The position numbers and the translations under genes are program-made. The notes below the pieces were generated by a model, which worked only from the letters and a program-made list of their open reading frames with translations, made no database searches and had not been told where the DNA came from. Positions 1-5,242 of a stretch of 5,242 bases of DNA are shown here, one piece after another (within the stretch, counting starts at the first letter, position 1; every line of letters begins with the position of its first letter). Source of the DNA: an uncultured Flavobacteriales bacterium (GTDB taxonomy: Bacteria > Bacteroidota > Bacteroidia > Flavobacteriales_D > Crocinitomicaceae); NCBI GenBank assembly GCA_903899795.1, contig CAIUKX010000439.1, forward strand, positions 1 through 5,242, given 5' to 3'.

Positions 1-74
1 AAAAGTAATACTATGACTTGTCCTTTTTGTATTGGTTTAATTACGACACAAAAAGTTTCATTCATCAATAATCT

Positions 75-626
75 TCACTTACAATACTTTAAAAGTTCCT
101 CATCTGTAATGTCGTGTTGCAATTCTTTCGCTTTGTACAGATCTTCGCAACCTTCCTCCCTCTTGTCAATCAAAAGCATTAATAAGCCCCTGTAAAAATG
201 TGCTTCACCGTTTTTCTTATCAAGTCCAATAGCTAAATCTAAATCGTGAATTGCCGATTGAAGTTCATTCAATCCCCATTTTACAAATGCTCTGCTGATG
301 TAGGTGTCAACATCCTTTGGATTCAATTCCAAAACTTTTGAATAATCTTCTATGGCCTCAAACGGAACACCTAAAATTTCATTCAAATAAGCCCGGTTCA
401 AATACGCTTTGACATTCTTCGGATTCTTCTTGATGGCATTCGTAAAATCTAACTTAGCTCCTTCATAGTCGTTCAGAGCTCTTTTTTCAATTCCTTTCTT
501 CAAAAATTTTTCGGATGCAGTGGTATCGATTTCGAGTATTCTGTCAATATTACTCGTCGATTTTAAAGGTCGCGAGAATGTAGTGCCGGAAACAAAAAAC
601 AAAACAAAAAATACAAATACCTTCAT
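75..626 (-). CDS. Secreted TPR-repeat protein, about four repeats
   Basis: This 183-residue protein probably acts in the periplasm or at the envelope as a protein-binding scaffold; no specific partner can be named. Residues 1-18 form a signal peptide: Met-Lys, a Phe/Val/Leu-rich core, then Ser-Gly-Thr-Thr-Phe-Ser as the likely cleavage region. There is no lipobox cysteine. Four TPR-like helical pairs follow at about 38-70, 71-105, 106-139 and 140-170. They show the usual pattern of A-x-x-D-[FYL] in the second helix and a closing N-P-K or D-K-K turn (for example YSKVLELNPKD near 95-105). The last repeat has a GCEDLYKAKEL motif and the protein ends in KYCK, giving Cys160 and Cys182. Paired cysteines like these recur in Bacteroidota TPR proteins, as I recall, and could form a disulfide. 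The start is secure because the codon just before the ATG is an in-frame TAA. The gene is transcribed away from the mla operon, so a functional link is not implied. The TPR fold is clear; the role is unknown. Confidence 0.88.
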   Translation of the reverse strand: MKVFVFFVLFFVSGTTFSRPLKSTSNIDRILEIDTTASEKFLKKGIEKRALNDYEGAKLDFTNAIKKNPKNVKAYLNRAYLNEILGVPFEAIEDYSKVLELNPKDVDTYISRAFVKWGLNELQSAIHDLDLAIGLDKKNGEAHFYRGLLMLLIDKREEGCEDLYKAKELQHDITDEELLKYCK

Positions 627-990
627 TTACACTCTTTTTAACGGGTTGAATTTTCAAATTCGAAACGCAACAAGATATAGTTAATTTTATGTTTAGAGAT
701 TCAGCGAAGTAAAGATAGAAATAACTATTAAAAAAATAAATTATTTAGATTCCTATTGATTTCTATATCAGTTCAGAAAGAAAAACATCTCTAAACTTCG
801 AAATGAAATTTTCCTAATTCTATTTGATAAATCTACCTCTCTCCTCATTTACTGACAAGCATTACATAATGAATTGATTTTCATCATTTCCATGCGATGC
901 AATACTACTCATCTTTGCTCCATGAGTTTCGCTTTAGCTTTCTTAGCTAGAAGTTTGAAACCCATTTACCGGTACTAATAACAAACAAAG
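627..990. other. AT-rich divergent intergenic region, presumed promoter region for both flanks
   Basis: This 364-bp stretch lies between the minus-strand TPR gene and the plus-strand mla operon, so it should hold promoters for both. I see no convincing gene, RNA or riboswitch in it. Near matches to the Bacteroidota -7 element TAnnTTTG occur on the plus strand at 819-826 (TCTATTTG), 910-917 (CATCTTTG) and 950-957 (GAAGTTTG). None has a TTG box at the expected spacing, so no promoter is called. Two inverted repeats are visible: gaattt-tc-aaattc at 648-661, which sits 22-35 bp upstream of the TPR start codon, and a 10-bp pair at 691-700 and 787-796, listed separately. Confidence 0.5.
691..796. 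repeat. 10-bp perfect inverted repeat, arms 86 bp apart
   Basis: The arm gtttagagat at 691-700 is the exact reverse complement of atctctaaac at 787-796. The match does not extend outward or inward. The 86-bp spacer is very AT-rich. The arms could be paired operator half-sites or the ends of a long, weak stem, but a repeat this short in AT-rich DNA can arise by chance. Confidence 0.3.
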
Positions 991-1170
991 ATGTCAAACG
1001 AAAAGAAAAAATACGAATCGTTCGTCCCTGATGAACCCGAACAACCTGAGACTCCTCAGCGGAAAGAGGATTTACCATCAGTTGAACCCAATGAACCGGT
1101 AATCGTTCCGGAAGAAATACCAGTTGTAACTCCTCCGGAAAAACAGGATCCTTCTCCCCCAGAAATATAA
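991..1170 (+). CDS. Small acidic proline/glutamate-rich protein, 59 residues, first ORF of the mla operon
   Basis: I do not recognise a domain. The translation is 59 residues with 14 Pro, 12 Glu and 3 Asp, and a net charge of about -9. It opens with a basic patch (MSNEKKKYES) and continues in P-E, E-P and P-V runs such as PDEPEQPETP and VIVPEEIP. It has no signal peptide, no membrane segment and no cysteine, so a disordered cytoplasmic peptide or tether is likely. Its TAA is followed by GCG and then the mlaE ATG, in the same reading frame. This tight spacing argues for co-translation with mlaE, and stop-codon readthrough would fuse the two proteins. The amino-acid bias, a clean start after an A-rich leader and the operon position favour a real gene over a chance ORF. 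A longer open frame overlaps on the minus strand (947-1198) but has no recognisable protein features. Confidence 0.6.
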   Translation: MSNEKKKYESFVPDEPEQPETPQRKEDLPSVEPNEPVIVPEEIPVVTPPEKQDPSPPEI

Positions 1171-1173
1171 GCG

Positions 1174-1941
1174 ATGAAAAGGTACACCTTAAAAACATTC
1201 CTTATAGAAATAGGTAGCATCACTTATTTCACTGGGAAATTCTTCAGAGAAGTCTTCAAACCTCGTTATGAATTCTCTGAACTGATCCGGCAATGTTTTT
1301 ATATTGGTAACAAAACCCTCCCATTAGTTGCTGTAACAGGACTCATTATGGGATTGGTGATCACCATCCAGTCACATCCTTCTCTGAAAGCATTTGGAGC
1401 TGAATCCTGGTTACCCTCAGTTGTCTCTGTCTCATTGGTAAGAGAAATCATTCCCGTCATCATTGCATTGATTTGCGCCGGAAAAATAGGTTCCAGCATC
1501 AGTGCTGAACTCGGATCTATGAAAGTGACTGAACAAATTGATGCAATGGAGGTATCAGGAACAAATCCTTTTAAATACTTGGTGGTAACAAGAGTGGTTG
1601 CAACAATGCTAATGCTTCCCTTACTGGTCATTTTGAGCGACACGATTGCTTTATATGGTGCCTATCTAGGAATCAATATGAAACAGGAAGTCAGTTTTCA
1701 GTTGTACACGAATCAAATTTTTCAGAAACTTACTTTCGGAGACATCATTCCTTCCATCATCAAATCTTTTTTCTTCGGATTCGGAATCGGGATTATTGGA
1801 TGTTTCAAAGGTTACACAACAAAAAATGGAACTCAAGGTGTCGGTGAAGCAGCCAATTCAGCGGTTGTAGCAGCCACATTTGTAGTTTTCATTATCGATT
1901 TGCTGGCGGCACAAATTTCAGATATATTCCAAATGACATGA
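1174..1941 (+). CDS. mlaE: MlaE-family ABC transporter permease (phospholipid transport)
   Basis: This is the membrane-embedded permease of an MCE-type lipid transporter. Paired with the MlaF ATPase and the MlaD ring, it moves phospholipids through the inner membrane as part of outer-membrane lipid homeostasis. Its 255 residues are close to the usual length of about 260. An N-terminal interfacial helix (about 1-30) precedes hydrophobic segments at about 47-66, 84-103, 140-168, 194-212 and 228-246. The family's conserved stretch is clear: RE-x-x-P at 90-94, ALICAGKIGSSISAELGSM at 98-116, then EQIDAMEVSGTNP at 120-132, which forms the cytoplasmic coupling region that contacts the ATPase. A second signature, GCFKGYTTKNGTQGVGEAAN, spans 209-228. 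The start is the first ATG after an in-frame TAA two codons upstream. The TGA stop overlaps the mlaF start in an ATGA, typical of translational coupling. E. coli numbers and partners are not assumed; the family assignment is secure. Confidence 0.96.
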   Translation: MKRYTLKTFLIEIGSITYFTGKFFREVFKPRYEFSELIRQCFYIGNKTLPLVAVTGLIMGLVITIQSHPSLKAFGAESWLPSVVSVSLVREIIPVIIALICAGKIGSSISAELGSMKVTEQIDAMEVSGTNPFKYLVVTRVVATMLMLPLLVILSDTIALYGAYLGINMKQEVSFQLYTNQIFQKLTFGDIIPSIIKSFFFGFGIGIIGCFKGYTTKNGTQGVGEAANSAVVAATFVVFIIDLLAAQISDIFQMT

Positions 1942-2690
1942 TATCGGATTCAACATATCAGAACACTCCGGTGGTTCGTATAAAAGGACTGGACAAATCG
2001 TTCGGAGAAAAACATGTTTTAAAAAACTTTAACATGGAACTTCGGGACGGTGAAAATGTTGTAGTTCTCGGAAAATCAGGATCCGGAAAATCAGTTTTGA
2101 TTAAATGCATCATTGGATTGTTGCGGCCTGATCAGGGAAGCATTGAAGTCCTTGGTGAAGAAGTAACAAAACTACATCATGTTCAGCTGGATAAAATGAG
2201 AATGCAAGTCGGTTTTTTGTTTCAAAGCAATGCCTTGTACGATTCTATGACAGTCAGGGAAAATCTCGAGTTTTCATTGAGAAGGCATTCCGATAAAAAA
2301 ACAATAGAAAGCATGGATGCATTGGTGATGGAAGCACTGACTAATGTCGGGCTGGCAGAAACGGTTGATCTGATGCCATCGGAACTTTCGGGTGGAATGC
2401 AGAAAAGAATTGCCTTGGCAAGAACACTGATTCTTAAACCCAGAATCATTCTGTATGATGAACCTACAACGGGTTTGGATCCCATAACAGGAAAGGAAAT
2501 TGCGAACTTGATGATGGACATTCAAAAAAAATACAAGACTTCATCCATCATTATTTCACATGATATGAACAGTGTGAAACGAACAGCAAATCGAATCATT
2601 TTATTGATCGACGGCGCTTGCTATGCCACAGGAACTTATGAAGAATTAAGTCAATCAAGTGATAGTATTATTCAACAGTTTTTTGATTAA
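1938..2690 (+). CDS. mlaF: MlaF-family ABC transporter ATPase (phospholipid transport)
   Basis: This cytoplasmic ATPase powers the MlaE-MlaD lipid transporter. The 250-residue protein has every expected nucleotide-binding motif. The Walker A motif is GKSGSGKS at 45-52, with Lys51 as the phosphate-binding lysine. The Q-loop glutamine is Gln96 in LFQSNALYDSMTV. The ABC signature LSGGMQKR is at 150-157, Walker B is RIILYDEP at 169-176 with catalytic Glu175, the D-loop is GLDP at 179-182, and the switch histidine is His208 in ISHDM. The FQSNALYDSMTV[RW]EN stretch after the Q-loop and the signature with MQKR rather than QQQR are typical of MlaF/Mkl-type ATPases as opposed to amino-acid importers. 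No residue needed for hydrolysis is missing. The ATG lies inside the ATGA overlap with mlaE, and mlaD starts 13 bp after the stop. No mlaB (STAS partner of MlaF in E. coli) follows. Confidence 0.97.
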   Translation: MISDSTYQNTPVVRIKGLDKSFGEKHVLKNFNMELRDGENVVVLGKSGSGKSVLIKCIIGLLRPDQGSIEVLGEEVTKLHHVQLDKMRMQVGFLFQSNALYDSMTVRENLEFSLRRHSDKKTIESMDALVMEALTNVGLAETVDLMPSELSGGMQKRIALARTLILKPRIILYDEPTTGLDPITGKEIANLMMDIQKKYKTSSIIISHDMNSVKRTANRIILLIDGACYATGTYEELSQSSDSIIQQFFD

Positions 2691-2703
2691 AATAAATTAT
2701 ACC

Positions 2704-3678
2704 ATGAGAGCACAACTAGGAAACAGATTAAAATTAGGGATATTTGTACTCACGGCAACTCTCTTTTTAATTCTCGGATTATATTACATCGGAAGCAAAA
2801 AGAATTTGTTTAATTCAACGATCAATGTCAGTGCAAATTTTAATGATGTGGGTGGTTTAATACCAGGAAACAATGTTCGCTTCAATGGAATCAATGTAGG
2901 TATCGTCTCTAAAATTTATCCCATTTCAGATTCAGTGATTCGAGTTGATTTCACGATTGATGAAGCCTCAACACAATTCATTAAAAAAAATGCCATAGCC
3001 TCAATTGGAACAGATGGATTACTAGGAAACAAACTGATCAATATAAGTCCTAACACAAAGGTCAAAGGAAAATCAATTGAAGAAGGTGATGCTCTAAAAA
3101 CTCTGGCTCCTATGCAAATGAATACAGCCTTGCGAACATTGTTACAATCCAATGATAATATTAAAAGTATCACAGACAATTTGAAAAATGTCTCAGAGAA
3201 ATTCAATACTGAATCCTCTTTGTGGCGATTATTGAATGATCCTACTATCGCTGAAAATGTTCGAAATGCCATTGTGAATTTTAAACTCACCGGAGAAAAT
3301 TCGGGTGTAATTACTGGAGATTTAAGTCAATTCGTTAAACAGGTGAAATCCGGAAAAGGTTCCATCGGCGCTTTATTGACCGATACTTCTTTTACCAACA
3401 CCATCAAACAAACCGTTGTGAAAATTCATTCCATCAGTGATACAGTTGCATTAATTTCAGGAGATTTCAGCCGAATGTCCAAAAAACTGGAAAATGGAAA
3501 AGGAACAATTGCCACATTGCTTACAGACACAACCTTTGTCCATAATCTGAACCAAAGTTTGGAAGATATCAAAGCAGGATCAAAAGGATTCAATGACAAT
3601 ATGGAAGCCCTGAAGCATACTGTATTACTGAGACGATATTTTAAGAAACAAGAAAAACGGGCAAAACAAAAAAAGTAA
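2704..3678 (+). CDS. mlaD: MlaD-family MCE-domain protein with long repeat-bearing C-terminal extension
   Basis: This is the substrate-binding MCE subunit. It is anchored in the inner membrane, faces the periplasm, and in this family assembles as a hexameric ring with a central lipid tunnel. The 324-residue protein has a short cytoplasmic start, one transmembrane helix at about 11-30, and an MCE domain at about 38-119. The domain shows the hallmark pattern F-x-D-V-G-G-L-x-x-G-x-x-V-R-F-N-G-I-x-V-G at 46-66 and GTDGLLGNKLINI at 102-114. The remaining 200 residues are mostly helical and contain a 48-residue periodic motif (see the repeat entry). The protein ends in a basic LLRRYFKKQEKRAKQKK tail. 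E. coli MlaD is about 183 residues, so this is the long form common in Bacteroidota. I chose the ATG at 2704 because it puts the usual basic residues right before the membrane helix. A GTG at 2659 in the same frame would add 15 residues lying mostly inside mlaF. Confidence 0.93.
   Translation: MRAQLGNRLKLGIFVLTATLFLILGLYYIGSKKNLFNSTINVSANFNDVGGLIPGNNVRFNGINVGIVSKIYPISDSVIRVDFTIDEASTQFIKKNAIASIGTDGLLGNKLINISPNTKVKGKSIEEGDALKTLAPMQMNTALRTLLQSNDNIKSITDNLKNVSEKFNTESSLWRLLNDPTIAENVRNAIVNFKLTGENSGVITGDLSQFVKQVKSGKGSIGALLTDTSFTNTIKQTVVKIHSISDTVALISGDFSRMSKKLENGKGTIATLLTDTTFVHNLNQSLEDIKAGSKGFNDNMEALKHTVLLRRYFKKQEKRAKQKK
3205..3561 (+). repeat. Three-copy protein repeat with a 48-residue period inside MlaD
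   Basis: The same 23-residue motif begins at MlaD residues 168, 216 and 264, so the spacing is exactly 48 residues twice. The copies read roughly [NS]-x-x-x-[ST]-[LI]-x-x-LL-x-D-x-x. The second (GKGSIGALLTDTSF) and third (GKGTIATLLTDTTF) are very similar, and the first (ESSLWRLLNDPTI) is more diverged. The linkers keep register too: an aspartate recurs at 158, 206 and 254, the last two in [IV][IT]-G-D-[LF]-S. At DNA level the copies have diverged, with only short shared stretches such as ggaaaagg, so this is an old internal duplication. G-x-G-[ST]-[LI]-x-x-LL-x-D motifs are common in MCE protein tails. Confidence 0.8.
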
Positions 3679-3702
3679 ACATCATTACTAAAACTCGAAA
3701 AC

Positions 3703-3996
3703 ATGTCAAAATTCAACGAACTCATCAACTCCGATCAACCTGTACTGGTAGACTTCTTTGCCGAATGGTGCGGACCATGCAAAACAATGGCTCCGATTCT
3801 TCAGGATGTAGCATCCAAACTCAATGGAACAGCAAAAATCATCAAAGTGGATATCGATAAAAATCCTGCTGCTGCATCAAAATACCGCGTGCAATCTGTC
3901 CCGACGTTAATCATTTTTCAAAAAGGTGAAATCAAATGGCAGCAATCCGGTGTAGTTCCAGCTAAACAATTGGTTGAACTCCTTCAGAAGAAATAA
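3703..3996 (+). CDS. trxA: Thioredoxin
   Basis: This is a small cytoplasmic thiol-disulfide oxidoreductase that reduces protein disulfides using electrons from thioredoxin reductase. The 97-residue protein has the canonical active site WCGPCK at 22-27 (Cys23 and Cys26), the buried Asp17 in LVDFFAEW, and the cis-proline loop SVPT with Pro67. It also has the following PTLIIFQKGE strand and a glycine at 83 near the end of the fold. It has no signal peptide, so a cytoplasmic role is favoured over a secreted TlpA or DsbE type. It is slightly shorter than the usual 105-110 residues because the N-terminal strand and helix are trimmed. It starts 24 bp after mlaD with no visible terminator between them, so it may share the transcript. 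Many genomes have several thioredoxins, so the trxA symbol names the family and does not claim this is the main housekeeping copy. Confidence 0.95.
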   Translation: MSKFNELINSDQPVLVDFFAEWCGPCKTMAPILQDVASKLNGTAKIIKVDIDKNPAAASKYRVQSVPTLIIFQKGEIKWQQSGVVPAKQLVELLQKK

Positions 3997-4023
3997 TGCT
4001 AAACGTCACTTAAACCAATTAAA

Positions 4024-4167
4024 ATGAAACTAAACAAAGAGTGGCATCAAAAAAATAAAATGCCTAAGAATCCTACTGAGGAACAGAGGCTGATATGGCA
4101 TTTAGAACATTCGAAAAATTGTTCCTGCAGACCAATACCTGCAAAATTATTAATCAAAAAAAAATAA
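4024..4167 (+). CDS. Small conserved-looking protein with WH and CxC motifs, 47 residues
   Basis: The translation is 47 residues, basic, with no signal peptide or membrane segment. Visible motifs are W7-H8, a K-M-P-K-N-P-T segment at 12-18, EQRLIWHLEH at 20-29, then C33-S-C35-R-P-I-P. Together His8, His26, His29, Cys33 and Cys35 could bind a metal ion such as zinc, but that is inference. I recall similar short proteins (WH near the start, MPKN, EQR-x-x-WH-x-EH, C-x-C-RPIP) annotated as hypothetical in various bacteria, but I could not check this. The rich Trp/His/Cys pattern is unlike random AT-rich sequence and supports a real gene. It lies 27 bp after thioredoxin and 7 bp before the membrane-protein gene, so all three may be co-transcribed. 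The function is unknown. Confidence 0.72.
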   Translation: MKLNKEWHQKNKMPKNPTEEQRLIWHLEHSKNCSCRPIPAKLLIKKK

Positions 4168-4174
4168 AAGGAAT

Positions 4175-4828
4175 ATGTGTTTTTCACTGGAAGCAAGTTT
4201 TACCTCAGGAATCGTCCTATCATTTGTAGGAATTATTGCAATTAAAAAATCAGAAACGAAAGCCCAGATTATTTTTTCAAGTATCCCATTTATTTTTGCT
4301 GTTCAACAAATTACTGAGGGATTTGTTTGGTTGTCCTTGATACATGCATCGTATGCTGCTTGGCAAATACCAAGCACCTATCTCTTTTTAATGTTTGCTC
4401 AAGTGGTCTGGCCTTCCTGGGTTCCTTTGTCAGTATTGTTTTTGGAGAAAGAGAAAAAACGTAGAAAACTACTTTATGTATTATCTATAATCGGATTATT
4501 CGTTTCAACCTTATTGGCTATCCGTTTAATGACTGAAAATATTGAATCAGAAATTCAAGAACACCACATTTTGTATAAGTTTATGGCACATAGTTCAACG
4601 GTAGAATTATTAGGAGTGTTATATGTAATTTCAACTGTTGTCCCACCCTTTATTTCAAGTGTTAAACGAATGACGATGCTGGGAATTATTATTCTGATTT
4701 CTTACATTATTACAAAGCTATTTTACACAAGTTATATTATTTCAGTCTGGTGTTTCTTAGCAGCTATCATGAGTGCTGCAGTTTATTTTATTATAAGAGA
4801 TCTTGTTGATTCATCAAGAAAGGCTTAA
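4175..4828 (+). CDS. DUF6629-type multipass membrane protein
   Basis: This is a 217-residue integral membrane protein of unknown function. The start MCFSLEASF, followed by a first helix and then an IPFIFAVQQITEGFVW block at 37-52, matches the pattern I know for the DUF6629 family (MCFS-x-x-ASF near the N-terminus and F-A-x-Q-Q-x-x-E-G-x-x-W in the second helix). Hydrophobic segments lie at about 10-23, 32-54, 67-89, 99-117, 143-161, 166-184 and 189-207, giving about seven passes. A strongly basic cytoplasmic-type loop (EKEKKRRK, 91-98) and a polar loop with HH at 130-131 fall between helices. The conserved Gln44-Gln45 and Glu48 inside the membrane suggest a ligand or ion site, which is inference. 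AGGA at 4169-4172 is only 2 nt from the ATG, too close for a normal ribosome-binding site. The gene is more AT-rich than mlaEFD by eye. The family call rests on memory of the motif, not on a search. Confidence 0.82.
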   Translation: MCFSLEASFTSGIVLSFVGIIAIKKSETKAQIIFSSIPFIFAVQQITEGFVWLSLIHASYAAWQIPSTYLFLMFAQVVWPSWVPLSVLFLEKEKKRRKLLYVLSIIGLFVSTLLAIRLMTENIESEIQEHHILYKFMAHSSTVELLGVLYVISTVVPPFISSVKRMTMLGIIILISYIITKLFYTSYIISVWCFLAAIMSAAVYFIIRDLVDSSRKA

Positions 4829-4848
4829 ATAAAAAAATATTAAATGCA
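4829..4848. other. Short convergent intergenic gap, no clear terminator
   Basis: Only 20 bp separate the stop codons of two convergent genes. The gap is A/T-only apart from a G and a C near its end. The 8-bp palindrome AATGCATT at 4843-4850 has no loop and is too short for a hairpin terminator. Termination for either gene must use something I cannot see, or transcripts overlap. Confidence 0.5.
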
Positions 4849-5242
4849 TTACTTATGTTCCATGACATAGGTAATCTTTTTACTCTTCATATCGTAGATT
4901 TCCATTGTAAAAGTAGTTTCAAACCCTTTTTCATCCATATACTTTGAAATGGCAGGATAAGCTTTCATTGTTCCTATTACAAACGAGAAACTATTTTTCA
5001 ATGGAAATTCTGTTGTCACTGCACTTGATTTTTCTACAGTATCAACAACAAGCCCTTCAGCTACCATATCCGGAATTTTGTTATAATCTTCTTCTTTCAA
5101 AATATTCCCAACAAAACTGCGGCACTTTTTCTCTGGTGTAACCTGTGGATTATCATAATAAATTCCAAATCCTTTATCGGACTTTATACCTAACTTTTTT
5201 AATTTTTCATCAACTTTACTCATTATTGGAGCAGATTCTGAA
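4849..5242 (-). CDS. GyrI-like domain protein resembling animal TEX264, 5' end beyond the window
   Basis: This is the C-terminal part of a GyrI-like (SHS2-fold) small-molecule-binding domain. Counting from the methionine at 5223, it shows FGIYYDNPQVTPEKKCRSFVG at 19-39, a TTEFP strand at 70-74, the helix AYPAISKYMDEKGF at 88-101, and MEIYD at 107-111. The same elements, in the same order, occur in human TEX264 (YYDNPHMVPPDKCRCAVG; FPYTT; VHPALDTYIKE; LEIYQ), recalled from memory. The methionine at 5223 is probably internal: the frame stays open to 5242 and reads SESAPIMSKVDEKLKKLGI, which looks like the first long helix of the domain. The first beta-strand, and any membrane anchor as in TEX264, would lie past the window. 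No enzymatic residues can be assigned; the domain usually binds ligands or proteins. The gene converges on the DUF6629 gene, 20 bp away. The domain call is firm; the cellular role is unknown. Confidence 0.82.
   Translation of the reverse strand, partial: SESAPIMSKVDEKLKKLGIKSDKGFGIYYDNPQVTPEKKCRSFVGNILKEEDYNKIPDMVAEGLVVDTVEKSSAVTTEFPLKNSFSFVIGTMKAYPAISKYMDEKGFETTFTMEIYDMKSKKITYVMEHK

Noticed and set aside
13..195. 60-residue plus-strand open frame at the left edge
   Set aside because: It lies almost entirely antisense to the C-terminal part of the TPR gene and shows no protein-like features.
819..957. Near matches to the Bacteroidota -7 promoter element (819-826, 910-917, 950-957)
   Set aside because: Each has one mismatch and none has a TTG -33 box at suitable spacing, so they are no better than background in AT-rich DNA.
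922..978. 18-codon ORF (MSFALAFLARSLKPIYRY) just upstream of the 59-residue ORF
   Set aside because: It could be a leader peptide, but it has no ribosome-binding site, no hairpin follows it, and an ORF this short is expected by chance.
947..1198. 83-residue open frame on the minus strand over the 59-residue ORF and the start of mlaE
   Set aside because: It has no recognisable motif, runs against the operon and overlaps the mlaE start. It is best explained as the antisense shadow of the Pro/Glu-rich coding sequence.
2659..2703. GTG start for mlaD inside mlaF, adding 15 residues
   Set aside because: The added residues lie mostly within mlaF coding sequence, and the ATG at 2704 gives the normal short basic start before the membrane helix.
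4829..4850. Bidirectional terminator between the convergent genes
   Set aside because: The only palindrome (AATGCATT) is 8 bp with no loop and no GC-rich stem, so it cannot be called a terminator.
4944..5141. 65-residue plus-strand open frame antisense to the GyrI-like gene
   Set aside because: It is low complexity in Leu and Gln, has no motif, and is fully covered by a well-supported gene on the other strand.

Overview
The window looks like a chromosomal segment of a member of the Bacteroidota. The evidence is low GC content, start codons mostly without a good Shine-Dalgarno sequence, and a bare mlaE-mlaF-mlaD lipid-transport operon whose MlaD carries a long C-terminal extension of the kind seen in that phylum. 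The sequence alone does not support a genus. There are no RNA genes, CRISPR arrays, insertion sequences or phage genes.

Layout. (1) At 75-626 on the minus strand is a small secreted or periplasmic TPR protein. (2) At 627-990 is an AT-rich, apparently non-coding gap between this gene and everything that follows. (3) At 991-3678 on the plus strand is a tight operon: a 59-residue proline/glutamate-rich ORF, then mlaE (permease), mlaF (ATPase) and mlaD (MCE substrate-binding protein). The gaps are 3 bp, then a 4-bp ATGA overlap, then 13 bp. (4) At 3703-4828 on the plus strand, with gaps of only 7-27 bp, come a thioredoxin, a 47-residue ORF with WH and CxC motifs, and a DUF6629-type multipass membrane protein. 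(5) At 4849-5242 on the minus strand, convergent with the previous gene, is the C-terminal part of a GyrI-like domain protein resembling animal TEX264. Its reading frame is open to the window edge, so the gene is cut.

How the genes work together. MlaE, MlaF and MlaD should form an inner-membrane ABC complex that moves phospholipids between the inner and outer membranes. The 59-residue ORF is probably co-translated with MlaE, but its function is unknown. Thioredoxin is a general disulfide reductase that may simply share the transcript. The last two plus-strand genes have no assigned role.

Most of the window is ordinary core-genome content. The points most worth a second look are the TEX264-like partial protein, the two short ORFs (59 and 47 residues), and an exact 48-residue periodicity in the MlaD extension.
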